Program-made: the position numbers and the translations under genes
Shown here: positions 1 through 8,472 of the stretch, piece by piece
Layout: every line of letters begins with the position of its first letter
Position numbering within the stretch: position 1 is the first letter of the stretch
Notes under the pieces: generated by a model
Seen by the model: only the letters and a program-made list of their open reading frames with translations
Database searches by the model: none
Told to the model about the DNA's origin: nothing
Origin: Ulvibacter sp047614245
GTDB lineage: Bacteria; Bacteroidota; Bacteroidia; Flavobacteriales; Flavobacteriaceae
DNA: 24,036 bases
Assembly (NCBI GenBank): GCA_047614245.1
Contig: JBLHIC010000033.1
Coordinates: 1-24,036 of the forward strand
Direction of reading: 5' to 3'

Positions 1-64
1 TTACTGCAAAGAGAATTGAAATTGTTTAGAAATACTAAATTTATTAGTTTTAAGTCAAAAGCCA

Positions 65-1339
65 CTAATATTCAGAACGAATCACCGATAAGATTCTATT
101 TTCAAGTCTCGCTTGACCAGTATCAACTTTCCAGCGCACTTCTATAACTTCCCCTGCGGTTAGAGCAGTAACCATTGCCTCTAAACACACCACCGAGCTC
201 TCTGAATAAATTGTACTAATAGAATTAGTCACTTCAACACCATTTTGATAAATACTGTAAGTAGTAGCCGTAATTGAGCTATTAGCTTCTGTGCCAGCAG
301 GATATTGTCCTCCAACATGTGTGCCTAAAATTGTCAGAGCTCCTAATGCAGTACCCACATCTCCAGTGATCGCAGAAGTTACAACATCTGAAACCGCACC
401 ATTAGAGGTAAACATCACAAATGAAGAAAGGAGTCCTAAATCAATAGGAGAAAGACCCGTTGGGGCCGTAAGAATTGTATTCGCTCCTAAACTTAATGCT
501 CCTGACTTTGTAAACAACCTTCCTTCAAGGTTAGAATTGTCTCCCAATACAATCGCTCCGGCAGCAGAAACCAAGGTTCCTTTCATTACGGAGTTATCAC
601 CTGTAGATAGAGCTGCTTCAGACATCCAAAATATATTATTGGAACTTGCTCCATTGATTAAATTTACAGTTGTGCCATCTCCCGCAGTAAATGCTCCGAC
701 ACTTCTGATAATAAACACAGAATTTGAGTCTCCACCACCATCTAGTGTAAGCGTTCCAGCAATCGATGTTGCTCCAGCCAAGTCATAGACACCCGGAAGC
801 AAGTTCTCTCCATTACCAAAAACAAGAGCGTGAGTTGTATTAGTAGCCGTTATAGCCGTTAATTCTTGGTATATCCCGTCCATATCAATAACACCTTGGG
901 CAGAACTAAATGGTTGATTTGTTGCGACAGCCTTGTGCTGGGCATTAAATAAAACGAGAAACGAACCCTCTTGAATCGACATCGTCATACCTGATGCCAA
1001 CAAAGCATCAGTGGATGTGGTGCTAATAATATCGCCTTCAGTAACAGAATCAATCATAGAGCCTTTAACACCAGCCCAATTTGGCGACAAGGAAGTTCCA
1101 GTGTTTAATTGGCTATCATTCAATGTAGTATTATAAATCATTAAACCCGTCGCTGGTGATACTATTAAATCTCTTTGTGCCGTGGTTAATCTTGGCATTA
1201 AAAGCCCTTTATTGCTTGAAGAAACATCCAGTACAGAGGAAGCATCAGGTGCTTCAGTACCTACCCCCACTTGCGCATAAACACTACCTGAAGTCAATAA
1301 AATAAGCTGTATTAACAAATATTTTAAGATACTTTTCAT
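65..1339 (-). CDS. Secreted DUF3494 (ice-binding-like) protein with permuted domain order
   Basis: The 424-residue product has a Sec signal peptide (residues 1-22, cleavage likely in VYA|QVG), so it is exported. Residues 23-75 form the QVGVGTEAPDASSVLDV...GLLMPRLTTAQRD module seen at the N-terminus of many Bacteroidota surface proteins. A strand-rich part follows (SGMTMSIQEGSFLVLFNAQ, 116-134). Residues about 146-290 match the second half of the DUF3494 beta-helix (helix DMDGIYQEL, then PGVYDLAGATSIAGTLTLDG, NNIFWMSEAALSTGDNS, LEGRLFTKSGALSLG). The segment that normally opens DUF3494 (LGLLSSFVMFTSNGAVSD...SAITGDVGT, 301-330) comes afterwards. The tail (362-424; IEVRWKVDTGQ, NRILSVI) resembles the closing strands of a jelly-roll-like module. 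No T9SS sorting domain is visible. Known DUF3494 proteins bind ice, but some relatives may be adhesins, so ice binding here is inferred. It appears to be transcribed alone. Confidence 0.85.
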   Translation of the reverse strand: MKSILKYLLIQLILLTSGSVYAQVGVGTEAPDASSVLDVSSSNKGLLMPRLTTAQRDLIVSPATGLMIYNTTLNDSQLNTGTSLSPNWAGVKGSMIDSVTEGDIISTTSTDALLASGMTMSIQEGSFLVLFNAQHKAVATNQPFSSAQGVIDMDGIYQELTAITATNTTHALVFGNGENLLPGVYDLAGATSIAGTLTLDGGGDSNSVFIIRSVGAFTAGDGTTVNLINGASSNNIFWMSEAALSTGDNSVMKGTLVSAAGAIVLGDNSNLEGRLFTKSGALSLGANTILTAPTGLSPIDLGLLSSFVMFTSNGAVSDVVTSAITGDVGTALGALTILGTHVGGQYPAGTEANSSITATTYSIYQNGVEVTNSISTIYSESSVVCLEAMVTALTAGEVIEVRWKVDTGQARLENRILSVIRSEY

Positions 1340-1487
1340 AAGAAATTTTTAAAAAATTAAATATCTATAATTTAAAATGTGTAAAATTAACTATAATTTA
1401 TGAATGCCGCACCCAAACAACTAAGTTTATTGCCATAGACCCCTTATTAAGGACCTCTTTTTTGGCATACTAATACAATAAGGTAAA

Positions 1488-1847
1488 TTAGAAATGATAA
1501 AAAGCATTTTCAAAATGTTCTACTGTTTCAAGATGTTGATTTTTTAAGACAGCAATGATGTCAAAACGAACCTCCAAGTCGATCTCGTTCGTTGTGACGT
1601 ATTCGTTAGCCGCCTTGACCATTAATTTTATTTTAGTCTTGGTGACAAAATCTTGTGGATCTCCAAAAAAAGCACTGTTACGCGTTTTAACCTCTACAAT
1701 AATTATTTTTTCTTCTTTTTTAGCGATGATATCGAGCTCAGCCTTATTATAAATAAAGTTCCGCTCTAATATAATAAAGCCATTACGTGATAAATAGTCA
1801 ACAGCCAATTGTTCTCCTAATTTTCCTAGATCATTATGATAAGCCAT
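1488..1847 (-). CDS. yraN: YraN/UPF0102 family endonuclease-like protein
   Basis: The product has 119 residues, the usual length for this family. It shows the family hallmarks of a restriction-endonuclease-like fold: an N-terminal helix with GKLGEQLAVDYL (8-19), then KAELDIIA (35-42) and VEVKTR (51-56), whose acidic and Lys residues (Glu37, Asp39, Glu52, Lys54) correspond to a PD-(D/E)xK-type site. The cellular role of the family is not settled; it is a cytoplasmic protein with a presumed DNA-related function. The gene lies 10 bases downstream of the LD-carboxypeptidase gene on the same strand, so the two probably share a transcript. Confidence 0.9.
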   Translation of the reverse strand: MAYHNDLGKLGEQLAVDYLSRNGFIILERNFIYNKAELDIIAKKEEKIIIVEVKTRNSAFFGDPQDFVTKTKIKLMVKAANEYVTTNEIDLEVRFDIIAVLKNQHLETVEHFENAFYHF

Positions 1848-1857
1848 AGAAAATTTC

Positions 1858-2778
1858 TTAGGTATCGAGGAGTTGTTTTTGGTTAAACCCTAAAGTTACT
1901 TCATTTTTATCTACTTTCAATTGAATTTCTCGCCCTAATATTAATGCTCTATTATCATTTATATGACCACTAGGGAAATCAAAACACACCGGATAATTAT
2001 ATTCTAAAACTGCTTCTAATACTATTTCTTCAGCCGTTTTGCCAAACGGTATCGTATTATCTTTCATGTCATTCATACCTCCTACAACGAGCCCTTTGAT
2101 ATTTTCCAGCGCGCCACTTCTTTTTAAACTTTGCATCATTCGGTCAATATGATAGAGCATTTCGTCTAAGTCTTCAATAAGCAAGATCTTTCCTTTTGTT
2201 ATTAATTCTGAAGAACTCCCTATTAGTGAATAAAGAATTGACAAGTTTCCTCCAATTAATTGACCTTTTGCATCACCGGTTCTGTTTAATTCGTTTCCAG
2301 AAGCTATCTTTATGTTATAGTCTTTTCCAAATAGAACCTTATTAATAGAGCTTCGTGTATTTTCCGTTTTACTATTAATGTCAATAGCCATATTTGCATG
2401 TAGCGTTTCTACCCCAAAACTATGAACATGAGAATGCAGAACAGTTACATCACTATAGCCGATTATCCACTTTGGATTCTTTCTAAAGACTGAAAAATCA
2501 AGCTGATCAATAATTCTTACCGTACCATAGCCTCCTCGTGCGCACCAAATAGCCTTCACTTTTGGATCATCGAGCATCGTTTGAAAATCCAGTGCACGTG
2601 TTGCATCATCCCCGGCATATTGCTTAGATTTAGCATTAATTGTCGATCCTAAAACATAGTTTAATCCCCACGTTTTAAGAAGAAGAATTAATGGCTTTAG
2701 TTCAATTGATGATATCTTCCTAGCCGTTGAAACAATGCCAACAGTATCGCCAGAAACCAGAAAAACAGGGGTGACCAT
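1858..2778 (-). CDS. ldcA: Muramoyltetrapeptide (LD-) carboxypeptidase, peptidase family S66
   Basis: This 306-residue enzyme removes the terminal D-alanine from murein tetrapeptides during cell-wall recycling. The S66 features are present in order: N-terminal GDTVGIVSTAR (10-20), the CARGGYGTVRII segment (79-90), the nucleophile elbow IIGYSD with Ser109, the Glu of LLIEDLDE (Glu202), and the His of FPSGHINDN (His272). These give a complete Ser-Glu-His triad. No signal peptide is seen, which fits a cytoplasmic recycling enzyme. The gene is divergent from the DUF1800 gene, with little space between them, and is followed by yraN. Confidence 0.92.
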   Translation of the reverse strand: MVTPVFLVSGDTVGIVSTARKISSIELKPLILLLKTWGLNYVLGSTINAKSKQYAGDDATRALDFQTMLDDPKVKAIWCARGGYGTVRIIDQLDFSVFRKNPKWIIGYSDVTVLHSHVHSFGVETLHANMAIDINSKTENTRSSINKVLFGKDYNIKIASGNELNRTGDAKGQLIGGNLSILYSLIGSSSELITKGKILLIEDLDEMLYHIDRMMQSLKRSGALENIKGLVVGGMNDMKDNTIPFGKTAEEIVLEAVLEYNYPVCFDFPSGHINDNRALILGREIQLKVDKNEVTLGFNQKQLLDT

Positions 2779-2898
2779 TTGATAAATTTATACGTCAGAT
2801 GAAATAAACATCAAACTTTTATGTTAAAAGTAAGTCAAACTTCCTCAAGTGTCTATGCTTTATGTACATTTAGTTCACTATCCAAAAAAATATTGAAT

Positions 2899-4368
2899 AT
2901 GGAAACCATTATTCCCCCTTCCTGTAATGACGCAACACTCATCCCATACGATCCTACTCCTCAGAACCCCTGGAACACAACAAAAGTAAAACATGTGTAT
3001 CGTCGTCTTGGTTTTGGAGCAAAACAAGCAGATGTGGATGCTGCTCTTTCACTAAACCCTGAGGACTTCATAGATAATCTTGTAAATACTGCTGTCGCGC
3101 AACCACCAACGCCAGCACCTAATTGGGGATATTGGTCTTTCAGCAATTATGATGATTATATCATTCAAGGGGGGCAACAAACTAATGATTGGCGTGTTCA
3201 AACAGTTAATGACTTTTTGAACGAAGACCTACGCGGTAGACTAACATTTTTTTGGATGAATCACTTTGTTACTGAATATGAAGCATATGGCTACCCACCT
3301 TATTTATTTCAATACTACAATACGATGCAAACGCATGCGTTGGGCAATGTCAAGGAGTTTGTAAGAGCCATCGGGATTAGTTCCACAATGTTAATATATC
3401 TCAATGGTTTTGAAAATACCTCCTTCAATCCAAATGAAAATTATGCGCGCGAATTATACGAGTTGTTTACGCTTGGCGAGGGTAATGGATATACTCAAGA
3501 TGACATATTAGAAACTGCTCGAGCATTAACAGGCTATAATCATTGGGACGAATTTGGAGCTGATATTTATTTTGACAATAGCACTTTCGATAACGGTGAA
3601 AAAACCATTTTTGGACAGACAGGAGTTTGGGGATACGACGATGTTATTGACATCCTTTTTCAGGAAAAAGAAAACGAGTTAGCATTTTATATCTGTGAAA
3701 AATTATATCGATATTTTGTGAGTCCAACGGTTGACCAAATTGTTGAGCAAAATGTCATTCAACCATTAGCAGCAACTCTTATTGCTAATAATTTTGAGAT
3801 AATTCCGGTACTCAAGCAGCTCTTTAAGAGCGAACATTTTTTCGACGAACGCGCCCTAGGAGTAATAATTAAAAGTCCTTATGATGTTATTTTAGACTTC
3901 ATTAAGGAAACGGAATTTTTTTATGATGACCCATTAGCTGATGGTCTTGTCTACTATACTGCGCTAATGGGGCAGGAACTCTATGACCCACCAGATGTTT
4001 CGGGATGGCAACGCGATGAAGCCTGGATAAATTCGTCTACACTTACTGGTCGCTGGCAACTCTTAGAACTTTACTTGGCATATCTTTACGATAATGACTT
4101 AGGGTCAACCTTTGTTGACCTTGCACGAAACCTCTCCAACGATAGTAATGACCCTTATTATATAACAGAAGTAGTTATCGACCATTTTATGTCTAAAAAA
4201 CTATTTACTCTTGAAGACTATGAAATAGCAACCGATATTTTTAAATGGGACGTTCCCCAAAATTATTATGATGAAGGTTTATGGAATCTAAACTGGACCA
4301 CCGCTCCTATTCAGGTCTTTTTACTTTTAAGACATACTGCTACTATTCCCGAATTTCAACTAAAATAA
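2899..4368 (+). CDS. DUF1800 family protein
   Basis: The frame is open from an ATG at 2821, but the ATG at 2899 is preferred. The 26 extra residues look neither conserved nor signal-like, and relatives, as I recall them, begin close to METIIPP. That start gives 489 residues. DUF1800 landmarks are VYRRLGFG (33-40), FFWMNHFV (117-124), NENYARELYELFTLGEG (179-195) followed by YTQDDILETARALTGY, the IKSPYD segment, and DPPDVSGWQRDEAWI near residue 365. The biochemical role of the family is unknown. No signal peptide, lipobox or C-terminal sorting domain is visible. The DUF1501 gene starts 6 bases after this stop. DUF1800-DUF1501 pairs are common in bacteria, and the two products are assumed to work together. 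Confidence 0.88.
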   Translation: METIIPPSCNDATLIPYDPTPQNPWNTTKVKHVYRRLGFGAKQADVDAALSLNPEDFIDNLVNTAVAQPPTPAPNWGYWSFSNYDDYIIQGGQQTNDWRVQTVNDFLNEDLRGRLTFFWMNHFVTEYEAYGYPPYLFQYYNTMQTHALGNVKEFVRAIGISSTMLIYLNGFENTSFNPNENYARELYELFTLGEGNGYTQDDILETARALTGYNHWDEFGADIYFDNSTFDNGEKTIFGQTGVWGYDDVIDILFQEKENELAFYICEKLYRYFVSPTVDQIVEQNVIQPLAATLIANNFEIIPVLKQLFKSEHFFDERALGVIIKSPYDVILDFIKETEFFYDDPLADGLVYYTALMGQELYDPPDVSGWQRDEAWINSSTLTGRWQLLELYLAYLYDNDLGSTFVDLARNLSNDSNDPYYITEVVIDHFMSKKLFTLEDYEIATDIFKWDVPQNYYDEGLWNLNWTTAPIQVFLLLRHTATIPEFQLK

Positions 4369-4374
4369 AAAATC

Positions 4375-5994
4375 ATGTCTAACACTCATCATATCCCAAA
4401 GCAGCAGCAGTCGAAGACTGAAAAGCACATACATGATCAAGAACACACCAAATGGAATCGTCGATCATTTATTCAGGCCTTAGGCCTTGCCGGCGCAGGA
4501 AGTATGACCCTTGGACAATCGGCAATATCGGCTACCAAACCATCCCCCTTATCTGTCGCTTTGTCTGAAGCAGAAAATGATAAGATTCTAGTTATAATAA
4601 GGCTAAAAGGAGGCAACGATGGTCTTAATACTATTGTCCCTGTCTATGACTATGCAACCTACGCAAATTTACGCCCCACCATTGGTCATAACCAAAATGA
4701 TCTACTAAATTTAAATGCCGATTTTGCCATCCCAAATTATATGAGCAGCTTAGAATCACTATGGGGTAATGGTCAAATGAAAGTAGTTCATGGGGTTGGT
4801 TACCCTGAACAGAATCTATCACACTTTCGTTCTTCAGAAATTTGGGCTTCAACAGATGAAGTCAACTTGGAACCAACAGGTTGGTGGGGTCGCTATTTTG
4901 AAGATTTATATCCCGATTATTTAAGCAACCCGCCTGAAGAGCCGCCTGCTATACAAATTGGAAGTGTCGGAAATCTTGTCTTTGAAGGCAACAATAACAA
5001 TTATTCTTTTACAGTTGCAAATCCTGCTCAATTAGCAACAGTCGCAGAAAATGGAACTATTCATGATGTTCTGAATTTGCCAGAATGCGTTTATGGCGAC
5101 AAACTTCTCTTTATGCGAGCAACGGCGAATACCACCTTTATTTATTCTCAAGTTATAAATGATGCGTATATGTCATCTACCAATAATGCTCCTTACGAGG
5201 ATGAAGATCTTTCGAAGCAAATGGCCATTGTTGCGAGAATGATAAAAGGGGGGCTTGGCACAAAAGTATATATGGTAACTCTTAATGGATTTGACACCCA
5301 TGCAAACCAACTAGATTATCAAAGAACCTTATTAGAAGATCTTTCAGATTCTATTAAAAACTTTTATACAGATCTCGAAACTGTCGGTATGAGTGATAAA
5401 GTACTCACCATGACAATTTCAGAATTTGGAAGAAGACCTTACGAAAATGGCTCGAATGGCACTGACCACGGAGCAGCCTCTCCTGTACTCCTATTTGGTG
5501 ATGGACTTCAAGGTAGCGGCTTTGTTGGAAACCATCCCAATCTTAACCAATGGGACGATAATGACAACCTTATTCCAACCTCAGATTTTAGGGATGTCTA
5601 TTCAACTGTTTTAACAGATTGGTTTTGTTTGGACCCTTCCGTTGTAAGTACTATCCTGCTAAATCAGAACTATCAAAACCTAGATTTAGGTTTCAATTGC
5701 GAGGTGCTTTCTAAACCAGATTTCAGCAATACAAGTCGTTTGCAGCATACCGCTACATATAGAAATAATACGACCTATGTCGAACTCAATATGCCCGCTG
5801 CAGCGCAAGTTGACATGAGGTTATATGATATTATGGGAAGGGAAATTGGATCCTTAACAAACGAAATACTGTTCGCAGGAAAACACCAAATTGATATAAA
5901 GGCAACTATTAAGCAACGCTTATCCTACGGACAATATATCTATCGTATCGCAACGGGAGGGCAATTCTATAGTAAGTCTATTTTAATTAAATAG
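4375..5994 (+). CDS. DUF1501 family protein with Tat signal and T9SS C-terminal domain
   Basis: The 539-residue protein belongs to DUF1501, a sulfatase/alkaline-phosphatase-superfamily-like group. Landmarks are LKGGNDGLNTIVPV (77-90), HGVGYPEQNLSHFRSSEIW, TLNGFDTHANQ, and SEFGRRPYENGSNGTDHGAA. The N-terminus carries a twin-arginine signal: Arg29-Arg30 in NRRSFIQALGLAGAGSM, after an unusually long polar leader. The last ~75 residues form a type A T9SS sorting domain (VDMRLYDIMGREIGS ... YGQYIYRIATGGQFYSKSILIK). The sequence therefore predicts export by Tat, then secretion or surface attachment by T9SS. Its 5' neighbour, DUF1800, lies 6 bases upstream, so translation is probably coupled. The reaction catalysed is not known. 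Confidence 0.92.
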   Translation: MSNTHHIPKQQQSKTEKHIHDQEHTKWNRRSFIQALGLAGAGSMTLGQSAISATKPSPLSVALSEAENDKILVIIRLKGGNDGLNTIVPVYDYATYANLRPTIGHNQNDLLNLNADFAIPNYMSSLESLWGNGQMKVVHGVGYPEQNLSHFRSSEIWASTDEVNLEPTGWWGRYFEDLYPDYLSNPPEEPPAIQIGSVGNLVFEGNNNNYSFTVANPAQLATVAENGTIHDVLNLPECVYGDKLLFMRATANTTFIYSQVINDAYMSSTNNAPYEDEDLSKQMAIVARMIKGGLGTKVYMVTLNGFDTHANQLDYQRTLLEDLSDSIKNFYTDLETVGMSDKVLTMTISEFGRRPYENGSNGTDHGAASPVLLFGDGLQGSGFVGNHPNLNQWDDNDNLIPTSDFRDVYSTVLTDWFCLDPSVVSTILLNQNYQNLDLGFNCEVLSKPDFSNTSRLQHTATYRNNTTYVELNMPAAAQVDMRLYDIMGREIGSLTNEILFAGKHQIDIKATIKQRLSYGQYIYRIATGGQFYSKSILIK

Positions 5995-6045
5995 GAGTAT
6001 TGAAATTTATATGAGGCTATCTAAATAGTTAAAATGAATCAATTT

Positions 6046-6116
6046 GTCTGGTCGAGCGCAGTCGAGACCTTATCGATAGTCAGGAGCTTGCAGTTCTCGA
6101 CTGCGCTCAACCAGAC
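6046..6116. repeat. Long inverted repeat (22-nt arms, 27-nt loop)
   Basis: The left arm 6046-6067 and right arm 6095-6116 are reverse complements at 21 of 22 positions. The core is CTCGACTGCGCTC. The only mismatch is C6053 against A6109, which becomes a G-U wobble in a transcript of the minus strand. The element lies 51 bases after the DUF1501 stop and 116 bases before metG, in DNA richer in G+C than its surroundings. From memory, similar GACTGCGCTC inverted repeats recur between genes in flavobacterial genomes. It could act as a transcript-end stabiliser or terminator, or be a MITE-like element; no T-run follows, so a classical terminator is less likely. Confidence 0.8.
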
Positions 6117-6208
6117 ATCAAAACATACTTTTAATGCAGCCTTATTTCTTTTGAAATAAATCCCCTATTGAAGGTTCGACAAGCGATGTTTTCCGAAGAT
6201 AAAATTCC

Positions 6209-6216
6209 TATTTTTG
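6209..6216 (+). promoter_or_regulatory. Possible Bacteroidota -7 promoter element for metG
   Basis: TATTTTTG matches the Bacteroidota -7 consensus TAnnTTTG exactly and lies 16 bases before the metG ATG. This would give a very short leader. No convincing TTTG element is seen about 23 bases upstream of it, so the call is tentative. Confidence 0.4.
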
Positions 6217-6232
6217 CATTTTCCGAAGTACT

Positions 6233-8326
6233 ATGAGTCAAGATCCAAAAAGATATACAATTACCGCAGCGTTGCCTTATACAAATGGGCCTGTTCATAT
6301 AGGTCATCTCGCTGGCGTTTATATCCCTGCCGACATTTATGCTAGATTTCAACGGATGCAAGGAAGAGATGTTGCTTTTGTTTGCGGAAGTGATGAACAT
6401 GGAGTGCCAATTACTTTAAAGGCAAAAAAAGAAGGTATTACCCCTCAGCAAGTAGTGGATAAATACCATGCTGTAATTAAAAAGTCGTTTGAAGACTTCG
6501 GAATTACCTTCGATAACTATTCACGCACTTCAGCAAAAATTCATCACGACACGGCATCAGATTTCTTTAAAAAATTATATGCTGAAGGAAAATTCATTGA
6601 AGAAATTACTCAGCAACTCTATGATGTTGAAGCCAATCAGTTTTTAGCAGATCGTTTCGTAGTCGGAACCTGCCCAAAATGCGGCCATGAAGAAAGTTAT
6701 GGCGACCAATGTGAAAATTGTGGAACCTCTCATAATGCCACCGATCTAATAAATCCTAAGAGTGCAATTACAGGCGCGGTTCCTTCACTGAAGGAAACAA
6801 AACACTGGTTTTTGCCGCTCGATCAATACGAAGCTTGGCTAAAAGAATGGATAGTTCAAGGCCATAAAAAAGATTGGAAAACAAATGTCTACGGTCAATG
6901 CAAATCGTGGATTGATGACGGTTTACGACCTCGGGCGGTTACCCGTGATTTAGATTGGGGAATCCCCGTACCTATTGAGGGCGCCGAAGGAAAGGTACTA
7001 TATGTTTGGTTTGATGCTCCAATAGGATATATATCCGCAACAAAAGAATGGGCCGCACGTGAAGGAAAAGATTGGGAGCCATATTGGAAAGATAAAGAAA
7101 CTAAGCTTTTACATTTTATCGGGAAAGACAATATCGTATTTCACTGTATTATTTTTCCGGCAATGCTGAAAGCTGAAGGAAGTTATATCCTTCCTAATAA
7201 TGTTCCTGCTAACGAATTTTTAAACTTAGAGGGGAATAAAATTTCTACCAGTAAAAACTGGGCTGTTTGGTTACACGAATATTTGGACGAGTTTCCAAAT
7301 CAGCAAGATGTATTGCGCTATACACTAACTGCCAATGCTCCAGAAACAAAGGACAACGATTTTACCTGGAGTGATTTTCAGGCTAGAAACAATAATGAAT
7401 TGGTAGCTGTCTTCGGAAACTTTATCAACCGAGTAGTTGTTTTAACTCATAAATATTATGATGGTAAAGTGCCGGAAGCTTCAGAATATTTAGAAATTGA
7501 TGAAACTATCCTGAAAGAATTAAAGGCGTATCCTGCTGTTATTGAAAGTTCGATAGAGCGCTATAGATTCCGAGAAGCGCAAATGGAATTAATGAATGTT
7601 GCTCGCCTAGGAAATAAATACCTAGCCGATGAGGAGCCATGGAAAACTATCAAAACTGACGCGGAAAGAACCAAAACTATCATGTATGTCGCGCTGCAAA
7701 TTGCTTCCGCATTGGCAGTTTTAAGTGAGCCCTTTATACCCTTTTCTTCGAAAAAACTAAAATCAATTCTAAATCTTAACTCGATGGATTCTCAAGAGCG
7801 TGATCCTATCGAGAACAATTGGAAAGATGTTGAAACTAAAACTAACCTTCTACCTGCTGGTCATACTATTGGAAAAGGTGAATTACTTTTCAGTAAAATT
7901 GAAGACGAACAAATACAAGTACAATTAGACAAGTTAGAAGCCAGCAAAAAAATAAACGATTCAATGAATTCAGTTCAAGAAATAGCCCCACAAAAAGAAG
8001 CCATTCAATTTGATGATTTTACCAAGCTTGATATGCGAGTTGGGACAATTATTGAAGCCGAAAAGATGGCTAAAACTAAAAAGCTTTTAGTGCTAAAAGT
8101 TGATACTGGGATTGACATTCGCACAATTGTATCTGGCATTGCTGAAAGTTTTACTCCAGAAGAAATATTAGGGAAAAAAGTAACGGTTCTTGTTAATTTG
8201 GCTCCAAGAGCATTGAGAGGTGTCGAGAGTGAAGGCATGATTTTAATGACTGAAGATGCTTCAGGAAAGCTTGTTTTTGTGAATCCTGATATCGACGGAG
8301 TACCTAACGGAGGTACAATTAACTAA
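6233..8326 (+). CDS. metG: Methionine--tRNA ligase
   Basis: The 697-residue cytoplasmic enzyme charges tRNA-Met with methionine. The class I catalytic core has HIGH at 22-25 (PVHIGHLAG) and a KMSKS-loop variant KISTS at 336-340, a form I recall as usual in Bacteroidota. The zinc knuckle has four cysteines, Cys147, Cys150, Cys160 and Cys163. An anticodon-binding helical domain follows. The C-terminus (about 592-697, from IQFDDFTKLDMRVGTI) is a fused EMAPII/Trbp111-type tRNA-binding OB fold that helps dimerisation and tRNA capture. The length is normal for the fused form. The gene stands alone between the inverted repeat and the sugar operon. Confidence 0.98.
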   Translation: MSQDPKRYTITAALPYTNGPVHIGHLAGVYIPADIYARFQRMQGRDVAFVCGSDEHGVPITLKAKKEGITPQQVVDKYHAVIKKSFEDFGITFDNYSRTSAKIHHDTASDFFKKLYAEGKFIEEITQQLYDVEANQFLADRFVVGTCPKCGHEESYGDQCENCGTSHNATDLINPKSAITGAVPSLKETKHWFLPLDQYEAWLKEWIVQGHKKDWKTNVYGQCKSWIDDGLRPRAVTRDLDWGIPVPIEGAEGKVLYVWFDAPIGYISATKEWAAREGKDWEPYWKDKETKLLHFIGKDNIVFHCIIFPAMLKAEGSYILPNNVPANEFLNLEGNKISTSKNWAVWLHEYLDEFPNQQDVLRYTLTANAPETKDNDFTWSDFQARNNNELVAVFGNFINRVVVLTHKYYDGKVPEASEYLEIDETILKELKAYPAVIESSIERYRFREAQMELMNVARLGNKYLADEEPWKTIKTDAERTKTIMYVALQIASALAVLSEPFIPFSSKKLKSILNLNSMDSQERDPIENNWKDVETKTNLLPAGHTIGKGELLFSKIEDEQIQVQLDKLEASKKINDSMNSVQEIAPQKEAIQFDDFTKLDMRVGTIIEAEKMAKTKKLLVLKVDTGIDIRTIVSGIAESFTPEEILGKKVTVLVNLAPRALRGVESEGMILMTEDASGKLVFVNPDIDGVPNGGTIN

Positions 8327-8369
8327 ATCCTATCTAACTATTTCATCTTCAAAATAAAACGTCTTCCAA

Positions 8370-8383
8370 CGAAATCGTTTTCG
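8370..8383. promoter_or_regulatory. LacI-type operator upstream of the MFS-GH32-fructokinase operon
   Basis: CGAAATCGTTTTCG is palindromic at 12 of 14 positions with a central CG, the classic LacI/GalR-family operator shape. It extends to 16 bases with flanking A and T (8369-8384). It lies 89 bases before the MFS start codon and differs by one base from the perfect palindrome at 13446-13459. The LacI regulator encoded at 12313-13332 is the obvious candidate to bind it; that link is inferred. Confidence 0.75.
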
Positions 8384-8472
8384 TGCCTAAAATCGTGGAA
8401 TTTATTTCTAATATATATATTATAGATTCCGAATGACTAATTTTCCATTTGCTAAATAATAGCATTTACCTT

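Noticed and set aside
1..64. Possible end of another gene at the left edge (TTA at 1-3 read on the minus strand)
   Set aside because: That frame is closed by a stop after 17 codons and has no start, so nothing can be supported in these bases.
291..788. A 165-codon open frame on the plus strand opposite the DUF3494 gene
   Set aside because: The minus-strand frame has a signal peptide and clear DUF3494 motifs; the plus-strand translation has no recognisable feature and is a shadow.
1365..1400. Two direct copies of CTATAATTTA (1365-1374 and 1391-1400) upstream of the DUF3494 gene
   Set aside because: They are short and lie in very AT-rich DNA, where such repeats arise by chance; no link to a regulator is visible.
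7238..7252. KISTS in place of KMSKS in MetG as a defective active site
   Set aside because: As I recall, this variant is usual in Bacteroidota methionyl-tRNA synthetases, and all other catalytic and zinc-binding motifs are intact.
8449..8472. TTG start extending the MFS protein by 8 residues
   Set aside because: The ATG at 8473 gives a normal sugar-porter N-terminus, and the extension adds nothing typical of the family.
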